64,000 bases of DNA, taken from NCBI GenBank assembly GCA_016930575.1, contig JAFGGL010000069.1:1-64000 (forward strand), written 5' to 3'. Position numbers and translations under genes: made by a program. Source of the stretch: Clostridiales bacterium. Lineage in GTDB: Bacteria > Bacillota > Clostridia > Christensenellales > Aristaeellaceae. Numbering within the stretch: the stretch's first letter is position 1; the number at the start of each line of letters is the position of its first letter. Below are positions 25,839 through 33,920 of the stretch, piece after piece. The notes beneath the pieces are model-generated. The model did not search any database, was not told the origin of the DNA, and saw only the letters and a list, made by a program, of their open reading frames with translations.

Positions 25839-26783
25839 TTATGCAAGATATCCGAGTGATTTGAGGATAAACAAGAAGATGAAAATCGTCACGCCGGAAA
25901 ACGTTGTGGTGAAAATCACCTGCTGCGCGGCGAAGTCTACGTCGCCGCCGAGCTGCTGTGCCATCGGATAGCTGGACACGGCGGTGGGGGAGGCGTACAG
26001 CGCGATCAGCGCGGCCAGGTTGATATCGCGGATGCCGACCAGCACCGCGCCCGACAGGAAAATGACCGGGAAGACGATCAGCCGCACGATCACCGAGGCC
26101 GACAACAGCCGGATGCTTGTTTTCGCCTTGGAGAAATCGATGTTCGTGCCCAGCAGGAACAGCGCGAACGGGGTGGCGATGCTGCCCAGTTTCTGCACGG
26201 GGATATCGATGATTTCGGGAAGCCTAATTTTCAACAGCAAAAACGCAAGCCCGAGCGCCGTGCCGATGATCAGGGGGTTGAGCAAAATGCCCTTGACGAT
26301 CTTCCACACGGTGGTCTTCCCGCCGCCGTACAGGATCAGCGCCACGGTCGACAGGACGTTGAAGATCGGGATCACGCAGATCACGATCACCGCGGCGATG
26401 GAGATATCGGCGCCGGGGTAGATCAGCATCACCAGCGGGATGCCGTAGATGGCGTAGTTGGCGCGTCCGATGCCCTGAATCACAACGCCGATCAGGTTTC
26501 GCTCCTTCACGAGGCGGGGAACGAAAATGAACAAAAGCAGGAAGCACAATATCACCGTGACGACCGCGTAGAGGATGGTGGTTAAATCCACGGCGACGTC
26601 GATATTGGAATCCTTCGTGTTGTAAAACAACAATAGCGGCAGGAATATATAAAAGACCAGGCGGTTGCCCTGCTTGACCCCCTCCTCCCCGAGCAGGCCG
26701 ATCTTGCGCGCGCCGCAGCCAGCCGCGATGATGAGGATGATCGGTACAACGGTATTGACGGAGAACAGCAAATCACTCCACAT
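25839..26783 (-). CDS. AEC-family (auxin efflux carrier-like) transporter
   Basis: A 314-residue integral membrane protein with about ten hydrophobic segments. AEC features are the conserved NRLVFYIFLPLLLFYN near the N-terminus, GIGRANYAIYGIPLV at the first helix break, and SPTAVSSYPMAQQLGGD at the second. AAAGGAG precedes ATG 26783. Bacterial AEC proteins export or import malate, other organic acids or amino acids; the substrate is not predictable here. It sits 12 bp after the penicillin-binding-protein gene, with no functional link apparent. Confidence 0.88.
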   Translation of the reverse strand: MWSDLLFSVNTVVPIILIIAAGCGARKIGLLGEEGVKQGNRLVFYIFLPLLLFYNTKDSNIDVAVDLTTILYAVVTVILCFLLLFIFVPRLVKERNLIGVVIQGIGRANYAIYGIPLVMLIYPGADISIAAVIVICVIPIFNVLSTVALILYGGGKTTVWKIVKGILLNPLIIGTALGLAFLLLKIRLPEIIDIPVQKLGSIATPFALFLLGTNIDFSKAKTSIRLLSASVIVRLIVFPVIFLSGAVLVGIRDINLAALIALYASPTAVSSYPMAQQLGGDVDFAAQQVIFTTTFSGVTIFIFLFILKSLGYLA

Positions 26784-26795
26784 GGTGCGCTCCTT

Positions 26796-28226
26796 TTACT
26801 GGAATGGGAAATATGCCTGAATATAGCGGAAGATCGCCTGGGCGATGGGCGCCGCAGCGCCGCCGCCGCTTGAACCCTCCTCCACGAACACGCAGACCGC
26901 GTAGGGATAGCGGCTGTCGTCGATGAATCCCACGAACCATGCATGGGTCACGTCTCTGCCGTCCAGCGAGCTTTCCGCGCTGCCGGTCTTGCCGGCGATG
27001 GAAAGGCCGTCCACCTGCGCGGCCGTCGCCGTGCCGCGTGCCACCGTGTCCAGCATATAGCTTTTGATGGTCGCGGCGACGTCCACACTCACGGCGCGGC
27101 GGTATTCCCTGGGCGTCAGCCTCAGCCGCACGAGCCCGCCGGAGCTTTCCACCCGGTATAAAAGGCGGGGCTCCATCATCACGCCTTCGTTGGCGATGGC
27201 GGCCGCCACCATGCACATATGCAGCGGCGTTGCGGCGATCTGGCTCTGCCCGTCGCCGCTCCATGCGATCTCCACCAGCGTGCGGTTCTCGGTGGGGTAT
27301 ACGGAGTTTTCCACCACGATGTCGCGGAACAGGAAGTTTTCGTTGAACCCGAAGCTTTCGGCGGTCGTTCTCAGCGCGGTGTCGCCCAGCATCAGCGCGA
27401 GCTGCGCGAAGGTGTTGTTGCAGCTGACGCGGAACGCCTTGGGAAGCTTCAGCTTACCGTGCTGGGCGTTGCCGTAGTCGCGGATGATCGTGCCCATGAC
27501 TTCTGTGGCGCCGGTGCAGGTGAATTCCCTTTCCTCGATGTCCTCCAGGTTTTCCAGCGCCGAGGACGCCGTGATGATCTTGAACGTCGAGCCGGGCGGA
27601 AGGGTCGACTGCACGGCGCGGTTCCAGAACGGATGCCGGGTATCCTCCTTCACAGCGTCGGTGATGTTGACGGGATCGAACACCGGGATGCTCACCAGCG
27701 AGATCAATTCGCCTGTCTTATAGTTCAGCACCACGGCGGCGCCGCTTTTTTCCTGGGTGCGCACGTGGGTGTTGAACGCCCGCACGATCACCGTGTTCAG
27801 CATGGAATCCACCGTCAGCGTCACATTGTCCCCACGCCGCTGTTCGCCCTGTAGCAGCGCTAATATTCGCTCCGGCAGGGTGGCCTCAAAGCCCAGAAGG
27901 TAGCCGGCCTGGAAGGAATCCACGCCGTTTGCCACGTTGCCGTCCCTGTCGCCGATCACGTGCACCACCGCTTCGCGGGCTTCCTGGTCCTCCTGGTATA
28001 CGCGCCCGCCGTCCTCGTCCGTCGTGGCGAGTACGACGCCGTTGCGGTCGATGATATCGCCTGCGATGACCTCGTTCTTCGCCTCGCGGTAGCGGAGGTT
28101 GCGCGAGGAGGAAATCCAGCGGTTGCCGTACACCGTGACCGAATACACGCCGTACAGACCGGCCAGCAGCAGCAGGCCGATCAACAGCAACGTCACTAGG
28201 CGAAAACGGTTGTGCAGCGGTTTCAT
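26796..28226 (-). CDS. Penicillin-binding protein 2 / FtsI-type transpeptidase
   Basis: A 476-residue class B penicillin-binding protein that cross-links peptidoglycan. One N-terminal span (VTLLLIGLLLLAGLYGVYSVTVYG) anchors it. A dimerisation domain includes IIDRNGVVLATT. The transpeptidase has all three motifs: PPGSTFKI with the acylated serine, SCNNTF, and KTGSAES. Its small size and lack of a PASTA domain resemble PbpA partners of FtsW/RodA. The upstream gene, 10 bp away, is the matching SEDS glycosyltransferase, so the two probably work as a pair in elongation, division or spore cortex formation. Confidence 0.92.
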   Translation of the reverse strand: MKPLHNRFRLVTLLLIGLLLLAGLYGVYSVTVYGNRWISSSRNLRYREAKNEVIAGDIIDRNGVVLATTDEDGGRVYQEDQEAREAVVHVIGDRDGNVANGVDSFQAGYLLGFEATLPERILALLQGEQRRGDNVTLTVDSMLNTVIVRAFNTHVRTQEKSGAAVVLNYKTGELISLVSIPVFDPVNITDAVKEDTRHPFWNRAVQSTLPPGSTFKIITASSALENLEDIEEREFTCTGATEVMGTIIRDYGNAQHGKLKLPKAFRVSCNNTFAQLALMLGDTALRTTAESFGFNENFLFRDIVVENSVYPTENRTLVEIAWSGDGQSQIAATPLHMCMVAAAIANEGVMMEPRLLYRVESSGGLVRLRLTPREYRRAVSVDVAATIKSYMLDTVARGTATAAQVDGLSIAGKTGSAESSLDGRDVTHAWFVGFIDDSRYPYAVCVFVEEGSSGGGAAAPIAQAIFRYIQAYFPFQ

Positions 28227-28236
28227 TCAGGATCTC

Positions 28237-29538
28237 CTATTCATCCAGGGAGGCAAACGGAAGCGATTCCCCGTCCACGCGGCTGTGGCTGACCTCGTAA
28301 TCGTAGGTCAGATCGTCCTGGTTCACGGACGCCACGCCCTGCAGAAGCCCGATCAGCCCCATGCAGCTGACGAGCGAGGTGCCGCCGTAGCTGACGAATG
28401 GCATGGTCACGCCGGTCAGCGGGATGAGCTTCAATACACCGCCGATGATCACGAAGGTCTGCAGCGCGAGCATCACGGTCACGCCCATGGCCAGAAGGCC
28501 GTGGAAACTGCGGCGGGCGTTCCTGGCGATGAACGCGCCGCGCAGGATGAGGATGGCGTACATGATCAGAATCAGCACGCCGAAGATGATGCCGAACTGC
28601 TCGCAGATCACGGCGAAGATCGCGTCGGTATGGTAGACGGGGATGATGGTCGGGAAGCCCAGCCCGAGCCCCACGCCGAACAGGCCGCCCGAGGCGATGG
28701 CCATGAGCATCTGGGCGATCTGGTAGCCCGTGTTTTCAAAGTCCATCCACGGATTGAGCCAAACGGCGATGCGGCGCTTGACGTGAGCGAATTGGTAGTA
28801 ACCGTACACCGCCGACGCCGCGCCGCCAAGGATTCCGGCGCCCGTGATCCACAGATTGCCGGTGGACGCGTAGTAGAGAAACAGCGCGGTGGCGTAGTAG
28901 ATCAGCGCCGTGCCAAGGTCGCGCTGGAACATCAGCACGCCCATGCAGATGACGGCAAATATCAGCCACGGCCAGAAGCGCCGCCGGCTCATGTAGTAGC
29001 TCAATACAAGCAAAAGCGCGAGCTTGACGACTTCGCTGGGCTGCAGGCTGATGCCTGAGACGATGATCCAGTTGGTCGCGCCGTAAACTTCCGTGCCGAA
29101 TACCAGCGGCAGCGCGATCAGCCCAAGCGCGCATACGGCGATGATGTAAATAAACACGCGCCAATAGCGGATGTAGCGTACCAGCAGGATGCAGACCAGC
29201 ATCACGAGGATGCCAGCGCCGTAGTACACGGCCTGCTGCATGCCGTAGTTCGTGCCTTTGACCAGATCGGTGGAGTAGAGCACCAGTACGCCCAGCGCAC
29301 ACAGGAAATTGGCAACGGAAAGCAGCAGCTTGTCCGCCGGGAAGAAGCGCGGGAGCCACATGGTGGCGATGTAGATCAGCGCCGGCACGACCGCCGCCAG
29401 CGTAAAGCCCTGCCAGTGCAGTTCGCCCTTGAAAGCGATCAGCAGAAACGCGCTGAAGAAGAACAGCATGATGGCCGATACGAGCTTGCGGTCCGGCCTG
29501 CTCTGGAGGCTGCGGCGGAAGCGGGAGGATCTGCTCAT
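28237..29538 (-). CDS. FtsW/RodA/SpoVE SEDS peptidoglycan polymerase
   Basis: A 433-residue SEDS protein with about ten membrane spans. ATG 29538 follows GGGAGGG and overlaps the FHA gene stop (ATGA). Family motifs include GVLMFQRDLGTALIYY, which carries the catalytic aspartate region, YQIAQMLMAIASGGLFGVG, and GVTMPFVSYGGTSLVSCMG near the C-terminus. SEDS proteins polymerise lipid II with a cognate class B PBP, here encoded immediately downstream. Whether it acts in division, elongation or sporulation cannot be decided from sequence. Confidence 0.93.
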   Translation of the reverse strand: MSRSSRFRRSLQSRPDRKLVSAIMLFFFSAFLLIAFKGELHWQGFTLAAVVPALIYIATMWLPRFFPADKLLLSVANFLCALGVLVLYSTDLVKGTNYGMQQAVYYGAGILVMLVCILLVRYIRYWRVFIYIIAVCALGLIALPLVFGTEVYGATNWIIVSGISLQPSEVVKLALLLVLSYYMSRRRFWPWLIFAVICMGVLMFQRDLGTALIYYATALFLYYASTGNLWITGAGILGGAASAVYGYYQFAHVKRRIAVWLNPWMDFENTGYQIAQMLMAIASGGLFGVGLGLGFPTIIPVYHTDAIFAVICEQFGIIFGVLILIMYAILILRGAFIARNARRSFHGLLAMGVTVMLALQTFVIIGGVLKLIPLTGVTMPFVSYGGTSLVSCMGLIGLLQGVASVNQDDLTYDYEVSHSRVDGESLPFASLDE

Positions 29539-30389
29539 CTGTTTTTCCCTCCCCGGAACAGCCTGTCCCAAAGGGCGCGCTTGGCCTTTTCCGCCTCGTC
29601 TTCCTCCGCGTATATAGCCGCCTCATCCTTCCCGTCGTCCACGGGAGGATAGAACACCTGGGAACCGTCCTGCAGTTCGTAGGCGTTGGGCCCGGGTTCG
29701 TCCGCCGGCGGCGGATATTCATCTTCTTCGTCCGTATCGTCCATCTCCGGCGGGTAGAATTCCCGCTCTTCGTTTTCCTCGTCCTCCATCATGGTCTGCC
29801 AGGCGGCGATCTCGTGCATGCGGCGGACGGGATCGGAATGCGGCGCATCCGCAAGCTCCTCGGGAAGCGTGGTTTCGTCATCGTCCAGCGGCCTGCGCTG
29901 CGCGCCGGTCTCGCCCGCGTACTCAAAGCCCGAGAACATCCTCAGCCGCATCTTCGCCTGCCCGACGGTAAGCGTTGAGCCGTGTGCCAGATAGGCGCGC
30001 ATCCGCCTGCCGATCAACTCCTCGCCGTCGGCTATGATCATCCTGCCGCGCATCGGCTCCACGCGCAGACCGTCCGTATCGTCAAAGGTGTACCACATGT
30101 GCCGGTTGGCGATGCCGCCCGCCGGAACGCACACGTCGTTTGAGCGCAGATACCCGAGCACGCCTTCGCGGTTGACGGGGAGGCAGGTGCCTTTTTTAAG
30201 GATATCGTCGCCCTGCACCACCACCAGCTCGCCGATGTACCCGGCGTCCGGCAGCAGCCTTACCCTGCGTTTGAACTTTTTACGGTCTTTGACATACCAC
30301 CTGTAGCTGCGCCAGGCGATGATGAACATCAGCAGCAAAAACCAATAGCGCGCCGCCAGCGAAACGATCTCGTAGATATCATCGGGCAA
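29535..30389 (-). CDS. Membrane-anchored FHA-domain protein
   Basis: A 284-residue protein starting at TTG 30389, 9 bp after AAGGAGG. A single N-terminal span (YWFLLLMFIIAWRSYRWYV) and a basic stretch precede an FHA fold at about residues 48-155, where LGYLRSNDVCVPAGGIANRH carries the usual RS-N-H pattern for phosphothreonine binding. The C-terminal 120 residues are acidic, proline-rich and probably disordered. FHA-FtsW/RodA-PBP gene order recalls the FhaB-RodA-PbpA cluster of actinobacteria. A role linking Ser/Thr phosphorylation to cell-wall synthesis is inferred. Confidence 0.85.
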   Translation of the reverse strand: MPDDIYEIVSLAARYWFLLLMFIIAWRSYRWYVKDRKKFKRRVRLLPDAGYIGELVVVQGDDILKKGTCLPVNREGVLGYLRSNDVCVPAGGIANRHMWYTFDDTDGLRVEPMRGRMIIADGEELIGRRMRAYLAHGSTLTVGQAKMRLRMFSGFEYAGETGAQRRPLDDDETTLPEELADAPHSDPVRRMHEIAAWQTMMEDEENEEREFYPPEMDDTDEEDEYPPPADEPGPNAYELQDGSQVFYPPVDDGKDEAAIYAEEDEAEKAKRALWDRLFRGGKNR

Positions 30390-30424
30390 AGCAACGCACC
30401 TCCTTGGGAAAAAATCGGGAACCC

Positions 30425-31150
30425 TCAGTCGTCGTCGTGCAGGCGCATTTCCTGCAGGTATTTCTCCAGCTTCCGCTTCACGCGCTGGAGGGCGTTGTCG
30501 ATGGATTTCACGTGCCTCCCCAGCATATCGGCGATCTCCTGATAGCTTTTCCCGTCCAGATAGGCCGACAGCACGTCCTGCTCAAGCGAACTGAGGACCG
30601 TATCCACCTGATCGCGGATGGAAAGGATGTCCTCGCGCCCGATGATCAGCTCCTCGGGGTTTTGGGCGTGGCCTTCCACGATCACGTCCATCAGCGTGCG
30701 GTCGCTCTCCTCGTCGTAGATGGGTTTGTTGAGGCTCACGTAGCTGTTTAGAGGCAGGTGCTTCTGGCGCGTCGCGGTCTTGATGGCGGTGATGATCTGG
30801 CGCGTGATGCACAGCTCCGCGAACGCGCGGAAGCTGGACAGGCGCTCCAGCTGATAGTCGCGGATGGACTTGAACAACCCGATCATGCCCTCCTGCACGA
30901 TGTCCTCGTGGTCGGCGCCGATCAGGAAGTAGCTGCGGGCCTTGGAGCGGACGAAGTTTTTGTACTTGCTCAGCAAATACTCCAGCGCCACCCGGTCGCC
31001 GTTTTGCGCCATATCGACGATTTCCTCGTCTGTTTTTTCCCCGAAACGCAGCTTCAACGTCTCCTCCCAGCTGAGTTCGGGGTGTTCTTCGGGTGGGACG
31101 GAATAGGCGGGCGTTTCGGTTCTTTTGTTTTTCCGGGGGTTCATCGTCAT
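30425..31150 (-). CDS. sigH: RNA polymerase sporulation sigma factor SigH
   Basis: A 241-residue sigma-70-type factor of the sigma-H group that turns on early sporulation genes. Region 2 reads DHEDIVQEGMIGLFKSIRDY with a downstream FRAFAELCITRQIITAIKTA, and region 4 reads SYQEIADMLGRHVKSIDNAL. The order thyX-rlmB-sigH matches that of many Clostridia, though the usual intervening yacP-type gene is absent. An ATG at 31144 is an alternative start. The N-terminal extension of about 30 residues is longer than in Bacillus SigH. Confidence 0.92.
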   Translation of the reverse strand: MTMNPRKNKRTETPAYSVPPEEHPELSWEETLKLRFGEKTDEEIVDMAQNGDRVALEYLLSKYKNFVRSKARSYFLIGADHEDIVQEGMIGLFKSIRDYQLERLSSFRAFAELCITRQIITAIKTATRQKHLPLNSYVSLNKPIYDEESDRTLMDVIVEGHAQNPEELIIGREDILSIRDQVDTVLSSLEQDVLSAYLDGKSYQEIADMLGRHVKSIDNALQRVKRKLEKYLQEMRLHDDD

Positions 31151-31173
31151 CTTATGTTCCTGCCTTGGAGTTA

Positions 31174-32379
31174 TTATCTGGACCGCAGCACGGCGTAGAG
31201 CAGGATGCCCGCCGCGACGGACGCGTTCAGGCTGCCGATCTTGCCGCGTATGGGCAGCGCCACGGTTTTATCGCACTTCTCCAGTACCAGACGGCTGATG
31301 CCGTCGCCTTCCGCGCCGATCACGATGACGGCGCCGCCGGAGAAATCAACGGCCGTGTAGTCCTCGCCCTCCGTATCGGCGGCATAGGCCCAGACGCCTT
31401 GTTTCTTGAGCATATCAAGCGTCGCCGCTAGGTTGACGACGCGCGACACCATGATGTGATCGATCGCGCCCGCGCTTGCCTTGACCGCCGTAGGCGTCAG
31501 GCCTACGGCGCGGCGCTCCTGCACGATCACGCCGTGCGCGCCCGCGCATTCGGCGGTGCGGATGACCGCCCCCAGGTTGTGCGGGTCGGTGATGCCGTCC
31601 AGCATCACCAGAAAGGGTTTTTCGCCTTTCGATTCGGCAAGTGCGAGCATCTCGTCAACGCTGTGGTATTGATAGGCGGAGGCAAACGCAAGCATGCCCT
31701 GATGGTGCGGGGTGATGGCGTCCAGGCGGGCGCGGTCCACCTCCTGCACGGGTACGCGCCGTTCTTTGGCCATGGCGACGATCTCCCTTGCCGAACCGCT
31801 GAGCTCGCCCCTGGCGACCATCAGCTTTTCGATGTCGCGTCCGCTTTTGAGCGCTTCGCGGATCGGATTGCGTCCGCTCAACAGGTTTTCGTTGATGGAC
31901 TCCTCCATGGGCGGCTGCGGGCGATAGGGGGCGGGAACGAAAGGCTTTACGACAGGCCTTTGTTCGCGCTTTTGTTCGGCGTAGGGTTTCGGGGTGATGT
32001 GATCGCCCCGTACGCGGTTGCTTTGGCCGGTTTTTGCGGTATAGCGGAGATCGCCGGTGGATGCCGACTTTCCGTAGGTACGCTTTGCGGGGGCAGCTTC
32101 CGCCGGTTTGCGCGTGTTGGGCCGGGTTTCACCTTCTGGTGCCGGTTTGCCGTAGACTCTCTTTGCAGGCGCGTTGTCGTCCACGTTTTTTCGTGTGCCA
32201 TAACGGGGCTCGCCGCTCGCGGGTTTGCCGTATGTCCGCTTTGTGGGCGAAGCGGTTGCTTTGCCTTTGCGTGCGCCTGCATAATTCGCGCCCTCGTCAT
32301 TAAATCCGCCGCGCTGCTCCGCCTGGCGGCGCTTTTGGTCGCGCGTCTTGCGGCTTGGTGCCTTTGAATAATATGCCAT
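31174..32379 (-). CDS. rlmB: 23S rRNA (guanosine-2'-O)-methyltransferase RlmB (TrmH/SpoU family)
   Basis: A 401-residue SPOUT methyltransferase. The C-terminal 245 residues contain an L30e-like substrate-binding part (LLSGRNPIREALKSGRDIEKL) and the knotted SAM domain with LDGITDPHNLGAVIRTAEC, VIVIGAEGDGISRLV and LPIRGKIGSLNASVAAGILL. The first 150 residues are a basic, low-complexity extension with three diverged units around RTYGKPAS, RVYGKPAP and RTYGKSAS, likely RNA-binding. The gene is 15 bp after thyX. Confidence 0.92.
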   Translation of the reverse strand: MAYYSKAPSRKTRDQKRRQAEQRGGFNDEGANYAGARKGKATASPTKRTYGKPASGEPRYGTRKNVDDNAPAKRVYGKPAPEGETRPNTRKPAEAAPAKRTYGKSASTGDLRYTAKTGQSNRVRGDHITPKPYAEQKREQRPVVKPFVPAPYRPQPPMEESINENLLSGRNPIREALKSGRDIEKLMVARGELSGSAREIVAMAKERRVPVQEVDRARLDAITPHHQGMLAFASAYQYHSVDEMLALAESKGEKPFLVMLDGITDPHNLGAVIRTAECAGAHGVIVQERRAVGLTPTAVKASAGAIDHIMVSRVVNLAATLDMLKKQGVWAYAADTEGEDYTAVDFSGGAVIVIGAEGDGISRLVLEKCDKTVALPIRGKIGSLNASVAAGILLYAVLRSR

Positions 32380-32394
32380 AGGGTTCCCTTCTTT

Positions 32395-33129
32395 TTACAA
32401 ATTGGATTGTTCGTGCGCCGCGACGAACTCTTCGCGTTCCATCCGCACGGCGTTCATCTGCCCGCAAGATTTCTCCCCCTCGGGGCATTTGCCGCGCAGG
32501 CAGCCGGGGCCTGCGTCCGCGAACAGCTCGGGTGTTACGCCGTAGCAAAGGGCAAACACCGTGTCCGCCAGCTGCCGGATCTCCCACTGGGCGCGCCTGC
32601 ACATCCGAAGCGCCAAAAAGTGCTTGAGTTCGCGCACGTTCATGGTCATCAAAAGCCTGGTTTCACAGGCGTTGGGGAGCACGAAGCGGGCGTCCTCGTT
32701 CGTGCCGAGTTTTTCCTGCCAGTCCCGGTACCAGAATAACATCTGGTCCATCTGACGGGCATATTCGTCCACGGCCTGTTTGCCCAGCGCTTCCACGGCG
32801 GGGGGCACGACGTAGCCGAAGCCCTTTTCATAACCGACATAGCGTTGGCTCTGCACGCTGAAACTGGCGATGCGGTGGCGCGTGAGCTGCGCCAGCAGCG
32901 CGCGGCTGATCCCTTCGATCAAAAAGGTGAAGGAGATGTGCTCCATCACGCTCTCGTGGCCCATCTTGAGTATCTTGCGGATAAACGCGCGCTGGTCGTT
33001 TTGCTCGATGCGGTTAAGCAGCGCGGACAGGTCTCCGCCCGCATAGCACATCTTCGCGGCCAGCGCCGTCAGCGCTTCGCCGTCCACGGTATGGCGTACA
33101 AGTTCTACCCTCTGCGTTACTTGCGGCAC
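32395..33129 (-). CDS. thyX: FAD-dependent thymidylate synthase ThyX
   Basis: A 244-residue flavoenzyme that makes dTMP from dUMP using methylene-THF and NADPH. The start is GTG 33129, after AGGAG. The ThyX signature is present as RHRIASFSVQSQRYV (residues 84-98), and FVLPNACETRLLMTMNVREL supplies the second dUMP-binding region. The C-terminus carries an uncommon cysteine-rich stretch (GPGCLRGKCPEGEKSCGQM). First gene of a run of eight closely spaced minus-strand genes. Confidence 0.94.
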   Translation of the reverse strand: MPQVTQRVELVRHTVDGEALTALAAKMCYAGGDLSALLNRIEQNDQRAFIRKILKMGHESVMEHISFTFLIEGISRALLAQLTRHRIASFSVQSQRYVGYEKGFGYVVPPAVEALGKQAVDEYARQMDQMLFWYRDWQEKLGTNEDARFVLPNACETRLLMTMNVRELKHFLALRMCRRAQWEIRQLADTVFALCYGVTPELFADAGPGCLRGKCPEGEKSCGQMNAVRMEREEFVAAHEQSNL

Positions 33130-33157
33130 GGCAGTTCTCCTGTCTGTGTGATGGATC

Positions 33158-33171
33158 GCGGTTATAACCGC
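33158..33171. promoter_or_regulatory. Palindrome in the thyX leader
   Basis: GCGGTTATAACCGC is a perfect 14-bp palindrome in the untranslated leader between the thyX promoter and its GTG start. It may be an operator; no matching regulator is evident nearby. Confidence 0.4.
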
Positions 33172-33208
33172 TTAAAAAGCAAATAATCCATATGCTTACC
33201 CAGTATCC

Positions 33209-33237
33209 ATGATAACATGAACCCCTGCCATATTCAA
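33209..33237 (-). promoter_or_regulatory. Promoter of the thyX operon
   Basis: Minus-strand TTGAAT (33232-33237) and TATCAT (33209-33214) are 17 bp apart, 80 bp upstream of the thyX start. Confidence 0.68.
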
Positions 33238-33281
33238 GTTTATAAACGTGTGCCGGACATAAAAACGGCGCCCCGAAACCA

Positions 33282-33310
33282 TTGACGCTCAAGGGCTTCC
33301 GTGATATGAT
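33282..33310 (+). promoter_or_regulatory. Promoter of tRNA-Leu
   Basis: TTGACG (33282-33287) and TATGAT (33305-33310) are exactly 17 bp apart, with a TGN extension just before the -10. The -10 ends 10 bp before the tRNA 5' end. Confidence 0.85.
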
Positions 33311-33320
33311 TTCTGTGCGT

Positions 33321-33404
33321 GTGGGCATGGTGGAATGGCAGACACAAAGGACTTAAAATCCTTCGCCGCAAGGCATGCGGGTTCAAGTCCCGCTGCCCGC
33401 ACCA
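33321..33404 (+). tRNA. tRNA-Leu (anticodon TAA)
   Basis: The 84-nt sequence folds as a class II tRNA. Acceptor arm GTGGGCA pairs with TGCCCGC, anticodon stem AAGGA/TCCTT encloses loop CTTAAAA with anticodon TAA at 33354-33356, a long variable arm follows, and the T arm is GCGGGTTCAAGTCCCGC. CCA is encoded. Its 3' end opens directly into the hairpin-repeat region. Confidence 0.95.
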
Positions 33405-33461
33405 AACGTCGTCGCGGACTTCGCTAAGTTCGCGACGACGTTTCCTTTTCAAGGAAACGTC
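33404..33461 (+). terminator. Terminator-like hairpins after tRNA-Leu
   Basis: AAACGTCGTCGCG (33404-33416) pairs with CGCGACGACGTTT (33431-33443), extended inside by ACTT/AAGT, and is followed by a T-rich stretch. An overlapping second hairpin uses GACGTTTCCTT (33437-33447) with AAGGAAACGTC (33451-33461), so the two structures exclude each other. Confidence 0.7.
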
Positions 33462-33650
33462 ATCTCTCACTCCGCTCCGTCGCTCCTCCTCTCGCTTCAA
33501 GGCAGGCCTTGAAGCGGGTGGACGAGGTACGTTGTGGGGATTACGTATCACGCGCGACGACTTTTTCTTTGCGAAGAAAAAGATCATCTCTTGCTCGCTC
33601 CATCGCGGCTCCTCTCGCTTCAAAGCAGGCTTTGAAGCGGGTGGACGGGG
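33437..33650 (+). repeat. Two tandem hairpin-repeat units downstream of tRNA-Leu
   Basis: Unit 1 (about 33437-33525) and unit 2 (about 33561-33650) each hold a first hairpin, a CATCTCT/CGCTCC-type linker, CTCCTCTCG and a second hairpin, then GCGGGTGGACG. The second hairpins are CGCTTCAAGGC-AG-GCCTTGAAGCG (33493-33516) and CGCTTCAAAGC-AG-GCTTTGAAGCG (33616-33639). They differ by a compensatory G-C to A-T change, so pairing is conserved. No credible protein is encoded here. Confidence 0.75.
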
Positions 33651-33682
33651 AACGAATGAATGAAGAACGCGGAACGAAATAG

Positions 33683-33714
33683 CCCGCGCCTTTTGACGAG
33701 ACTTTGGGCGCGGG
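33683..33714. terminator. GC-rich hairpin upstream of the RES gene
   Basis: CCCGCGCC (33683-33690) pairs with GGCGCGGG (33707-33714) around a 16-nt loop. No T-run follows on the plus strand. The rest of the interval to 33920 is AT-rich, without a recognised gene. Confidence 0.4.
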
Positions 33715-33920
33715 AAGGGTAGTTATAAGTGCTGGAAAACAGAACATAAAAGAACAAAAGAAGGAAGGTTTAATAGATTTAGGAAGGTTATGTTTTTTAT
33801 CCTTTTAGGCTTGTCAAGATTGGATGTTGTCAAGAAATATCGGATGGCAAGCATACAGAGGTATTTATCAATTATGTAACGAAATTACATATAGAGTAAA
33901 AAAGTAATAAGGAGGCAATT

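Noticed and set aside
33405-33660. CRISPR array or small protein in the repeats after tRNA-Leu
   Set aside because: There are only two imperfect units of self-complementary hairpins, with no regular spacers and no cas genes in the window. Reading frames there consist of low-complexity translations of the hairpins.
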